Source of the DNA: Sulfitobacter sp.
GTDB taxonomy: Bacteria > Pseudomonadota > Alphaproteobacteria > Rhodobacterales > Rhodobacteraceae
Length of the DNA stretch: 7,452 nt
Reading direction: 5' to 3'
NCBI GenBank assembly: GCA_024636395.1
Contig: JAGXHD010000185.1
Span: 1 to 7,452 of the forward strand
Shown here: positions 1 to 4,088 of the stretch, in pieces
How the letters are laid out: every line of letters begins with the position of its first letter
Numbering within the stretch: position 1 is the stretch's first letter
Notes under the pieces: model-generated
Database searches by the model: none
What the model was told of the DNA's origin: nothing
What the model saw: the letters and a program-made list of their open reading frames with translations, nothing else
Position numbers and translations under genes: made by a program

Positions 1-398
1 AGGCTGGTGAAATATCTGGACCGGATGCGCGCATCTTCGGCGGCGGAGTATGCAGGGGCGGCGGAGTATGCAGGCTCTCTGGCGTTCTTGCGCAGGTTGC
101 CGCAGGCCGGGTGGACGGTGATGAAGCCATCATCCTCGACCTCTTCATTGACAGCGTTCACCAGCGCGACGGTTGCGGTCATCCGCCAGTTGCGGATGGC
201 GATCAGTTCAGACAAGCCGTTGGCCGTGATGCCATGCAGGCTGATCTCGAACAGGCAGCGCTGATCATCGTCCGGCGGGTCATAGCTGCCGCCGTTCTCG
301 ATCACCTCGTTCATGAACGCGTCTTTCAGCGTGTCGGGGTCATCGTGGTCGATCAGTTCGATGCCACGGACAAAGGCTGCGAGGCGTTCGGTCATCAT
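1..398 (-). CDS. Hypothetical protein, C-terminus cut by window edge
   Basis: The reading frame is open on the minus strand from an ATG at 398 to the left edge, giving at least 132 residues. It begins MMTERLAAFVRGIELIDHDD. It is acidic and soluble-looking, with no membrane segment and no motif I recognise. The start overlaps the stop of the upstream gene (395-658) in an ATGA junction, so the two are very likely co-translated from one leftward message. An adjacent ATG at 395 is an equally possible start. Near the visible C-terminal side the chain contains a duplicated hexapeptide PAYSAA, encoded by an 18-bp tandem repeat. Seen: open frame, coupling and repeat. Inferred: it belongs to the left early operon controlled by the dyads at 694-748. 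Function unknown. Confidence 0.75.
   Translation of the reverse strand, partial: MMTERLAAFVRGIELIDHDDPDTLKDAFMNEVIENGGSYDPPDDDQRCLFEISLHGITANGLSELIAIRNWRMTATVALVNAVNEEVEDDGFITVHPACGNLRKNAREPAYSAAPAYSAAEDARIRSRYFTS
39..74. repeat. 18-bp tandem duplication, two perfect copies, in frame
   Basis: Positions 39-56 and 57-74 are identical (GGCGGCGGAGTATGCAGG). The unit is a multiple of three, so in the leftward gene it simply duplicates six residues (PAYSAA) without breaking the frame. It looks like a recent slippage event. Confidence 0.9.
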
Positions 399-658
399 GC
401 GGCACTCGGGGGCAGGTCATAGCCCTGCGCATCGGCGTATTCGCGGACCTTGGTCCGAATGCGGGCGATCTGCGCGTGGGCTTCGTCGATCGAGGCGGGT
501 GCGATCAAATAGGCGGGGGCACCGATGCGGTCGTGATGGACCGTCTGGCCGCGCGCCCGCTTGAGCTTTTCCCAGTTGATTGCCCAGACCTGTGGGTTCC
601 GCATAAAGTTCTGCGGATGGGTGACGACGTGTACTGCGATGTCGATGGTGGGGGACAT
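395..658 (-). CDS. Hypothetical small protein, first gene of left operon
   Basis: An 87-residue protein starting MSPTIDIAVHVVTHPQNFMR. The start is chosen at 658 because a CGGAGA ribosome binding site lies just upstream on the minus strand. It ends in DLPPSAA, and its stop overlaps the ATG of the next leftward gene. The middle is basic (KLKRARGQ), followed by an Ala/Ile-rich helix-like stretch. No membrane segment or known family is recognised. It is the first gene after the paired dyads at 694-748, so it is probably repressed in the lysogen and made early after induction. By position it is comparable to the first genes of a phage pL operon, but nothing in the sequence identifies it as an antiterminator or any named product. 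Confidence 0.8.
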   Translation of the reverse strand: MSPTIDIAVHVVTHPQNFMRNPQVWAINWEKLKRARGQTVHHDRIGAPAYLIAPASIDEAHAQIARIRTKVREYADAQGYDLPPSAA

Positions 659-693
659 TTACATTCTCCGTTGCAAAGAGCTTACAAAGGAGA

Positions 694-714
694 AAGTTCG
701 CACATAGCGAATAA
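694..714 (-). promoter_or_regulatory. Operator-like dyad O1 (left, promoter-proximal)
   Basis: On the plus strand this reads AAGTTCGC-ACATA-GCGAATAA. The core 697-711 is a perfect TTCGC/GCGAA inverted repeat with a 5-bp centre. It lies 35 bp before the ATG at 658, in the promoter region of the left operon. The same 21-bp pattern occurs at 728-748, 1851-1871 and 1886-1906. A possible -10 (TATGTG on the minus strand) falls in its centre, but no convincing -35/-10 pair can be fixed. Proposed as a binding site for the repressor at 1507-1818 (inference). Confidence 0.75.
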
Positions 715-727
715 GTTGGCAATACAA

Positions 728-748
728 AAGTTCGCCCATTGCGAATAA
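728..748 (-). promoter_or_regulatory. Operator-like dyad O2 (left, promoter-distal)
   Basis: AAGTTCGC-CCATT-GCGAATAA on the plus strand, with core 731-745. It shares all 16 arm bases with O1 and has a different 5-bp centre, which is what a symmetric dimer-binding site would look like. The centre lies 34 bp from that of O1, about three helical turns, a spacing that would allow cooperative binding of two dimers on the same face. Confidence 0.75.
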
Positions 749-810
749 CGTGTCTTCGCATCCAAAATTTTAGCTGCACCTCGCCGCAGTTGGAAGGCCG
801 TAGACCAAAG

Positions 811-829
811 AAAAACCCGCCGAAGCGGG
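811..829 (-). terminator. Intrinsic terminator for the leftward membrane-protein transcript
   Basis: Read on the minus strand: CCCGC, loop TTCG, GCGGG, then TTTTT followed by CTTTGG. This is a stable GC stem closed by a UUCG tetraloop with an immediate U-run, the classic rho-independent form. It lies 117 bp beyond the stop of the gene at 947-1237 and ahead of the left operator pair, so it would insulate the left operon from repressor-side transcription. Confidence 0.8.
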
Positions 830-875
830 CTAGTAGTGTTGATTTCCTACTGAAGGAAGGCAGGAGGGCCGCAAA

Positions 876-950
876 TTATATGTCTGCTACTGCGCCCAAT
901 GCTACGGTATTGTCAGCAAGTTCTACGTTGGTAGCGCCAGTTGATATCAC
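876..950 (-). CDS. Possible 24-residue coupled ORF after membrane protein
   Basis: A GTG at 950 overlaps the TGA of the membrane-protein gene (GTGA junction) and opens a frame of 24 residues: MISTGATNVE, then LADNTVALGAVADI. The frame also stays open upstream for about 10 codons beyond the GTG (reading ...NFECKIVQ), which would fit a displaced C-terminal tail or a remnant of a longer gene as well as a real small peptide. No ribosome binding site is evident. Low confidence. Confidence 0.2.
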   Translation of the reverse strand: MISTGATNVELADNTVALGAVADI

Positions 951-1237
951 CTGGACGATCTTGCATTCGAAATTGCAACGAGATCAGCAGCTTTCAATCT
1001 TGCCCGCTTTTTCCAACCTGGATATGCTAGGAACGGGGCCAAGAGGACTCCGATGCCAAATGTAAAAAGGCAGATCGCTAGCAGCACAAACCCGCGTCCT
1101 ACAAACCCGTGAACCCAAAAATAGAGCGGTCCAAAAAGTATTGACCAAAGCCACGTAAGGCCGGTGCTTTCATTGAAAGTGTTTGTGAGTAGCCTTTCTT
1201 CGGCTAAGTCAGATCTCGCTTTCTCTACTAATGACAT
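947..1237 (-). CDS. Small two-helix membrane protein at the rex-like position
   Basis: A 96-residue protein starting MSLVEKARSDLAEERLL, with a GGAG ribosome binding site about 8 bases before the ATG. After a charged N-terminal helix (about 1-25) come two hydrophobic segments, about 28-44 (WLWSILFGPLYFWVHGF) and 48-70 (ending LLAPFLAYPGW), followed by a basic stretch KKRARLK. This is a typical inner-membrane hairpin with a cytoplasmic basic tail. The style recalls small DUF2628-like proteins, but I cannot assign a family. The gene lies between the repressor and the left operators, reads the same way as the repressor, and ends at a strong terminator. That is the place lysogenic-conversion or superinfection-exclusion genes such as lambda rexAB occupy. 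Its base composition (about 45-50% G+C by eye) is below that of the replication genes, consistent with an acquired 'moron'. Function is inferred from position only. Confidence 0.7.
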   Translation of the reverse strand: MSLVEKARSDLAEERLLTNTFNESTGLTWLWSILFGPLYFWVHGFVGRGFVLLAICLFTFGIGVLLAPFLAYPGWKKRARLKAADLVAISNARSSR

Positions 1238-1327
1238 TGTTCAAACTCCGTTCATAAACTCATGTATAATTGGGGATAATTGTCTCTATTTATAGTCAGC
1301 AAATCGACATCCCTGTGGTCTTTCGGC

Positions 1328-1348
1328 GATGCTAAGTGTTCTAGCATC
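1328..1348. repeat. 7-bp perfect inverted repeat in AT-rich intergenic region
   Basis: GATGCTA (1328-1334), 7-base loop, TAGCATC (1342-1348). No T-run follows directly on either strand, so it is a poor terminator. It lies in the 1238-1506 gap between the membrane-protein gene and the repressor. The same gap holds an AT-rich segment around 1255-1300, with a perfect TATAAT on the plus strand at 1265-1270 and an overlapping TATACA on the minus strand. These could belong to a promoter for the membrane-protein gene, but no good -35 partner is seen. Confidence 0.3.
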
Positions 1349-1436
1349 AACTAAATTTTCCATCGATCTGGCTCAATCCTTGACCTAGCGCAACCTCTCG
1401 GACAATGTGAACGGACAGGGAACACTGGGGGTTGCA

Positions 1437-1595
1437 ATGGATGACTGTGAACGAGCAGATGAGATTGCAATGCTACTGATGTTATCCAAACGTGATCGAC
1501 AGTCTGTCATTTTGATGGCGAAGCGGCTTGCTCGAGAAGGCCAGCTGCGTGACGGGAAACCGCGCGACGATCCTCTGGGCTCAAATCCTTCATGA
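1437..1595 (+). CDS. Possible 52-residue ORF, overlapping the repressor 3' end
   Basis: A rightward ATG frame preceded by GGGGG five bases upstream; an in-frame GTG at 1407 would add 10 residues. A TTGACC hexamer at 1380-1385 could be a -35, with only a weak -10 (CAATGT) 17 bases on. The protein contains MLSKRDRQSVILMAKRLA, which resembles the C-terminal helix of XRE repressors, including that of the facing repressor (DLSPEDRRAVSRHAAGLL). The last 89 bp run antisense to the repressor gene. It could be a small gene, a fragment of an old regulator, or chance. Confidence 0.3.
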   Translation: MDDCERADEIAMLLMLSKRDRQSVILMAKRLAREGQLRDGKPRDDPLGSNPS

Positions 1596-1818
1596 TTTCA
1601 AGGTGGGTCCGGATTTCTTCCGCTAGGTCATCACTGTCAATCAGATCGTATACGGAAACGTCCAGTTCGTCAGCAAACCGCTTCAGCAGGCGTCCGCTTG
1701 GGAATTTTTTTCCGTTCTCAATTTCAGAAATGTAACTCTTGCTGGTGCCCGCCTTCGCCGCCAGCACTTCTGCGGTCCATCCGCGTTCTTTCCTGAGTGT
1801 TTTAAGGCGCAATTGCAT
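1507..1818 (-). CDS. XRE-family (Cro/CI-type) repressor without peptidase domain
   Basis: A 103-residue DNA-binding protein. Residues 4-60 form a lambda-repressor-like helix-turn-helix domain: LKTLRKERGWTAEVLAAKAG, then TSKSYISEIENGKKFPSG as turn and recognition helix, then LLKRFADELDV. An acidic linker (DSDDLAEE) and a C-terminal helix (LSPEDRRAVSRHAAGLLEQ) follow, probably for dimerisation. The start at 1818 is chosen because the family begins here. The frame stays open upstream to 1998, but that extension would run across the operators. No strong ribosome binding site is seen. A TAAAAT -10-like hexamer on the minus strand (1883-1888) lies between and partly inside the dyads, so the gene may be autoregulated. 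It has no S24/LexA-like autocleavage domain, so induction would need another route such as an antirepressor or proteolysis. Likely role: maintenance of lysogeny through the four dyads. Confidence 0.9.
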   Translation of the reverse strand: MQLRLKTLRKERGWTAEVLAAKAGTSKSYISEIENGKKFPSGRLLKRFADELDVSVYDLIDSDDLAEEIRTHLEIMKDLSPEDRRAVSRHAAGLLEQAASPSK

Positions 1819-1850
1819 GGGCGAAGATTGCCACACGGGCGTGAAAATCG

Positions 1851-1871
1851 CTAATCGCTTATAGCGAACTT
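1851..1871 (+). promoter_or_regulatory. Operator-like dyad O3 (right, imperfect)
   Basis: CTAATCGC-TTATA-GCGAACTT on the plus strand. The right arm is identical to the other sites; the left arm has two differences from TTATTCGC, one inside the core. An extra half-site ATCGC precedes it at 1847-1851. It lies between the repressor start and the Cro-like gene. Being the weakest match, it might be the lower-affinity site that sets repressor autoregulation (inference). Confidence 0.65.
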
Positions 1872-1885
1872 TTCCACTTGCTATT

Positions 1886-1906
1886 TTATTCGCCATTTGC
1901 GAACTT
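1886..1906 (+). promoter_or_regulatory. Operator-like dyad O4 (right, perfect), abuts Cro-like start
   Basis: TTATTCGC-CATTT-GCGAACTT on the plus strand, with arms identical to O1 and O2 but on the opposite strand. The centre is 35 bp from that of O3 and the site ends 6 bp before the ATG at 1913. A TTGCTA hexamer (1878-1883) with a 17-bp spacer would put the -10 inside this site and the transcript start near 1913. Promoter strength cannot be judged, but any promoter here must overlap the dyad. Confidence 0.75.
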
Positions 1907-1912
1907 CCTAGC

Positions 1913-2119
1913 ATGATGACACTGGACATATTTTTGAAGCAGAGCCAACAGACCCAGCGAGAATTTGCTCGGGCTATCGGCGTATCTGCTTCGTACATGA
2001 ATGAGATCGTTAGGGGGGCTAAGTCTCCGAGTCTTTCGATCGCGGCGAAGATTGAAGCGCATACGAACGGCGAAGTCCCGATGCATGCGCTTCTGCCTGG
2101 GACAAAGGACGCCGCCTAA
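1913..2119 (+). CDS. Cro-like XRE-family DNA-binding protein
   Basis: A 68-residue protein transcribed divergently from the repressor. Residues about 12-50 form a helix-turn-helix (TQREFARAIGVSASYMNEI, then VRGAKSPSLSIAAKIEAHT), followed by a short tail ending LLPGTKDAA. The size, divergent placement and start of a rightward operon fit a Cro or CII/YdaS-type early regulator that would compete for the dyads and favour lytic growth (inference). Two adjacent ATGs (1913, 1916) can serve as start. No ribosome binding site is visible in the 6 bp after operator O4, so translation may be leaderless, which is common in alphaproteobacteria. The stop TAA shares its last base with the ATG of the next small ORF (TAATG). 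Confidence 0.85.
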   Translation: MMTLDIFLKQSQQTQREFARAIGVSASYMNEIVRGAKSPSLSIAAKIEAHTNGEVPMHALLPGTKDAA

Positions 2120-2208
2120 TGTCCAATCGGCTATTAAAATTTCATGGTTCATGGATGACGCCTGAAAAGTGCTCGTTCATGTTGATTGAAGAGAGGGACG
2201 CAGCATGA
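2119..2208 (+). CDS. 29-residue coupled small protein
   Basis: Starts in a TAATG junction with the Cro-like gene and ends in an ATGA junction with the next gene. AAAGGA about 10 bases before the ATG can serve as ribosome binding site. The sequence is MSNRLLKFHGSWM followed by TPEKCSFMLIEERDAA, with no recognised motif. It exactly fills the gap between two supported genes and both junctions are overlaps, which argues for translation. Alternatively the ribosome may only traverse it to couple its neighbours. Confidence 0.5.
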   Translation: MSNRLLKFHGSWMTPEKCSFMLIEERDAA

Positions 2209-2537
2209 CCACCGCGCCCTCTCTCTGCCTTTCCAATGTTGATGATGTTGGACCTTCACACCCAGCAACATGTGATCGGAATGTAGGTATGTCTCCAAGA
2301 AAGTTTTCCCAACGAAATAAAGTGCTCACGTATCGGCAGCAGTTTGCGGGCAGGTGGTCGGATTTCATCCGCACCAATTTCGAGAGCCCTGAACATGCGG
2401 CCATGATCTTTGGGGTCGATGGGTCGACCGCCAAAAAGTGGTGGGCCGGTAGTCATGCGCCTTCGGGTTTTGCCGTGGGCTATGCTTACGAGCATTTCCG
2501 CGACCAGGCGCAGCGCCAGCTGAAGGCCGCAGCATGA
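2205..2537 (+). CDS. Early phage protein with HTH-like segment
   Basis: A 110-residue protein with AGAGGGA about 7 bases before the ATG at 2205. The first 40 residues look unstructured; an internal ATG at 2289 lacks a ribosome binding site. Residues about 48-90 read as a compact helical domain: FAGRWSDFIRTNFESPEHAA, then MIFGVDGSTAKKWWAG, then SHAPSGF. This resembles a helix-turn-helix in which SPEHAAMIFGV and STAKKWWAG are the two helices, a style seen in small hypothetical proteins of alphaproteobacterial phages. DNA binding is inferred; the family is not identified. The start overlaps the 29-residue ORF and the stop overlaps the next ORF by four bases. Confidence 0.8.
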   Translation: MTTAPSLCLSNVDDVGPSHPATCDRNVGMSPRKFSQRNKVLTYRQQFAGRWSDFIRTNFESPEHAAMIFGVDGSTAKKWWAGSHAPSGFAVGYAYEHFRDQAQRQLKAAA

Positions 2538-2674
2538 AGGGATTTCTGCGATGGGTCGTCATCAAGGAAATCATCGTCGCCAACCACCTCGGGGCGGTTG
2601 GCGACTGGTGGGCAGCTTCGGCTGCCCGTCGGCTGGGAAAACTTTCTGCAAACTCTCAAGAGGATGACAGATGA
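2534..2674 (+). CDS. 46-residue coupled small protein
   Basis: The ATG at 2534 overlaps the stop of the preceding gene (ATGA) and its own TGA overlaps the ATG of the following gene (ATGA). GAAGG lies about 8 bases upstream as a possible ribosome binding site. The protein reads MKGFLRWVVIKEIIVANHLG, then AVGDWWAASAARRLGKLSAN and SQEDDR: an amphipathic, Trp-rich helix pair with net positive charge in the middle. It could associate with membrane or nucleic acid, but no family is recognised. Exact coupling on both sides makes it a credible gene. Confidence 0.6.
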   Translation: MKGFLRWVVIKEIIVANHLGAVGDWWAASAARRLGKLSANSQEDDR

Positions 2675-2949
2675 CACCACGCGGCCACGCCATCGCCTTT
2701 CGCATCTGGCAGTTTTGTCGCCCGCTTGGCTGGGATTGCACGCTTGCCGAGGTGGCAGACGCGCTTGATGAGCCGTTTGCCACAGTGCGGGCGATCATCA
2801 AGCTGAAGAATTGGGGCGGGCGGCTGCGCATGACTAAGACGCATTATCGGGGATCCGGTGGCAACGACTATGCGCTCAGCATCGATGCGGTGCTGCATGG
2901 CTCCGGCCAGCGGGCGGCGGTTTATGAATACGTGGGTGCGGCGCAGTGA
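2671..2949 (+). CDS. Small winged-helix-like protein
   Basis: A 92-residue protein starting MTPRGHAIAFRIWQFC, with AGAGG about 8 bases before the ATG. Residues about 24-55 (LAEVADALDEPFATVRAIIK, then LKNWGGRLR) look like the two helices of a winged helix, and residues 56-76 (TKTHYRGSGGNDYALSIDAV) could form the wing strands. Proteins of this form in phage early operons are often regulators or DnaA/DnaD-like replication helpers, but nothing here decides between these. It overlaps the 46-residue gene upstream and a GTG-start ORF downstream. Confidence 0.8.
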   Translation: MTPRGHAIAFRIWQFCRPLGWDCTLAEVADALDEPFATVRAIIKLKNWGGRLRMTKTHYRGSGGNDYALSIDAVLHGSGQRAAVYEYVGAAQ

Positions 2950-3098
2950 TTGCGCGCGCCTCATACGAGATTGGCCGGGTGGATCCCTTGGGGCAGTTTG
3001 GCAGTGGCTGCCTCACAGCGCGACCCTTGGCCATAGGGCGCGGCAGAGTTGTCAGATTCCTCGCCGCGCCTGCCTATTTGGAGGGTGAAAATTGCTAG
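2946..3098 (+). CDS. 50-residue ORF with GTG start, coupled
   Basis: The GTG at 2946 overlaps the TGA of the winged-helix gene (GTGA). The frame ends at a TAG that overlaps a following TTG start by 7 bases. The product begins MIARASYEIGRVDPLGQF and ends FLAAPAYLEGENC; it is basic and unrecognised. The ribosome binding site is weak (GTGGGTG). Support comes from position and junctions, not from the protein itself. Confidence 0.45.
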   Translation: MIARASYEIGRVDPLGQFGSGCLTARPLAIGRGRVVRFLAAPAYLEGENC

Positions 3099-3325
3099 TC
3101 TTTATCGCAATCCTAGCGGCTATTCAGTCCGTTCTGCTCCTCTGGCTTTGCCTACAGCTCCGAACTCTTGTTCAACTTGATCGGCTAAAGACCGAAGTAG
3201 CGGTGCAAGTTGTTCAAGTGCCAGTTCGCATACATCGCGATATGGCATCATGTCAGATGGTGTCGGGACGGGCAGGCGAAGGAACAATCCGCTGTGCAGG
3301 TCAATCTCGTTCCAAGTGGTCTTGA
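3092..3325 (+). CDS. Possible small single-pass membrane protein (TTG start)
   Basis: The TTG at 3092 follows a good GGAGG (3080-3084) with 7-base spacing, and continues the chain of overlapping small genes. Residues 1-25 (MLVFIAILAAIQSVLLLWLC) form one membrane segment, followed by a short helix and a featureless basic tail ending GQSRSKWS. However, all but the first 28 bp run antisense to the leftward gene at 3120-3509. The complement of a Leu/Glu/Gln-rich helix often reads as hydrophobic, so the membrane segment may be a shadow. The start is good but the body is doubtful. Confidence 0.35.
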   Translation: MLVFIAILAAIQSVLLLWLCLQLRTLVQLDRLKTEVAVQVVQVPVRIHRDMASCQMVSGRAGEGTIRCAGQSRSKWS

Positions 3326-3509
3326 CTGGTATGTTTAGCATCGCTTCAAAAAACGAAGGTTCGGCTGGTTTTCCAGCATTGTTGACTGTGACGTTGCCGG
3401 TAGTTTGGCTCGTTGCGGGCACTGCCGGTGCTGCCTTCGAAAAACTTATTCCAGGATATCTCAGCTCTTCAAGTTCAATCTTTGGGATATTTTTGTCGTC
3501 AATTGCCAT
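3120..3509 (-). CDS. Hypothetical protein on the opposite strand (moron-like)
   Basis: A 129-residue protein starting MAIDDKNIPKIELEELRYPG. The start at 3509 is chosen for its upstream AGGAAAGGA and natural N-terminus; the frame stays open to 3614. After a Pro/Ala/Thr-rich linker (about 28-50) comes a folded-looking region with FFEAMLNIPVKTTWNEIDLH and LFLRLPVPTPSDMMPY, then an acidic coiled helix LEQLAPLLRSLADQVEQEF. No signal peptide, membrane segment or known family is seen. It reads against both surrounding rightward operons, and its G+C (roughly 43-52% by eye) is below that of the replication genes. Both points fit an independently expressed accessory gene in a prophage. It conflicts with the rightward ORF at 3092; of the two this looks the more protein-like. 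Confidence 0.65.
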   Translation of the reverse strand: MAIDDKNIPKIELEELRYPGISFSKAAPAVPATSQTTGNVTVNNAGKPAEPSFFEAMLNIPVKTTWNEIDLHSGLFLRLPVPTPSDMMPYRDVCELALEQLAPLLRSLADQVEQEFGAVGKARGAERTE

Positions 3510-3571
3510 GGGGAGGGTCCTTTCCTGCGGCATTGGTGCCGCTGCCCAAGCATACTGCTGGGCTGCGCATC

Positions 3572-3605
3572 GGATCGGGCAGTTTGTCATGGGTCTGCCC
3601 GATCC
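3572..3605. repeat. 11-bp perfect inverted repeat with 12-base loop
   Basis: GGATCGGGCAG (3572-3582) and CTGCCCGATCC (3595-3605) are exact reverse complements. The element lies in the 168-bp region between the leftward gene at 3509 and the rightward operon at 3678. On the plus strand only TTCTATC follows, so it is at best a weak terminator for read-through of the early operon. It could instead be an operator or an RNA hairpin in a leader. The arms are unlike the TTCGC dyads. The same region holds a 30-codon rightward frame (3589-3681) that ends in an ATGA overlap with the next gene, but it lacks a clear ribosome binding site. Confidence 0.6.
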
Positions 3606-3677
3606 TTCTATCATGCGGTTTCGCCTAGCTTGCGGTCAACAGCTTCGGCCCTCGACCAAATGTCGTGAGGTCTCCGC

Positions 3678-4088
3678 ATGATCGCGGCGATTTCCTTCCT
3701 CAATTATGCGGCCTTGCAGGGTGAGTTCGGCAAGGCCGGGCTGCTTCGCTTCGATCAGATGATTGAAGATGTGGCAAAGCATCGGATGAAAGGGATCATC
3801 GGCGTTCTCTCACAGCCGAGTTACCATCCAGCCCGTATTGCAGCCTTGCGGCTGAACACCGAAATGGCTGCTGCGATCTACCCAGCAGACTTTGACATGT
3901 TTTTCCCAATAGGGGCGTCAACTGCGCAGAAAGCTGCATGGGTCGGAACCATTCTCGATCGCTGCGCGGAATTTGTCGTTGTCCCGTTCGAGAACTGGAT
4001 GTGCGACCAGGATATCTTTGGTGCTATTTCCGATGCTCTCAGCATCAACAAACGGGTCAGCGTCCTGCAAGATGGGGCGCTCATCTGA
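3678..4088 (+). CDS. DUF1937-like protein, possible deoxyribosyltransferase fold
   Basis: A 136-residue protein starting MIAAISFLNYAALQGEFG. GAGG lies about 8 bases before the ATG. The order of features recalls DUF1937/nucleoside 2-deoxyribosyltransferase-like proteins: a strand then SQPSYHPARIAALRLN (45-60, compare 'PYSHP...R...N'), AAAIYPADFDMFFPIGAS (64-81, compare 'aA..l...g..vf.PI..S'), then ILDRCAEFVVVPFENW (92-107) and AISDALSINKRVSVL (116-130). In that family the segment after the Trp usually carries S-x-G-x3-E-I, with Glu as catalytic residue; here it reads MCDQDIFGAISDA, with Ala at the expected Glu. If the alignment is right the enzyme may be inactive or altered. The relationship is my pattern reading. 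The stop overlaps the methyltransferase ATG (TGATG), so the two are coupled. Confidence 0.85.
   Translation: MIAAISFLNYAALQGEFGKAGLLRFDQMIEDVAKHRMKGIIGVLSQPSYHPARIAALRLNTEMAAAIYPADFDMFFPIGASTAQKAAWVGTILDRCAEFVVVPFENWMCDQDIFGAISDALSINKRVSVLQDGALI

Noticed and set aside
755..759. Further TTCGC half-site near the left operators
   Set aside because: No matching GCGAA arm at the right spacing; treated as chance.
417..779. Leftward 120-residue frame across the left operator region
   Set aside because: It runs through both dyads and out of frame with the supported 87-residue gene; its Arg/His/Pro-rich composition is typical of a shadow frame.
739..1065. Rightward 108-residue frame over the terminator and membrane-protein gene
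   Set aside because: It crosses the terminator stem, is antisense to the membrane-protein gene with its clear ribosome binding site, and has no ribosome binding site of its own.
1819..1998. N-terminal extension of the repressor to an ATG at 1998
   Set aside because: The extension would code through both right operators and part of the Cro-like gene and does not resemble the repressor family, which starts at MQLRLKTLRK.
3250..3681. Rightward 143-residue frame opposite the leftward gene
   Set aside because: It is the complement of the more protein-like leftward gene and has low-complexity Ser/Ala/Gly composition. Its end overlaps the next gene's ATG, but its start lacks a ribosome binding site.
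3938..4087. Longer start for the methyltransferase
   Set aside because: The extra 50 residues are the shifted frame of the preceding gene; the ATG at 4088 gives the normal family N-terminus and a stop-start overlap.
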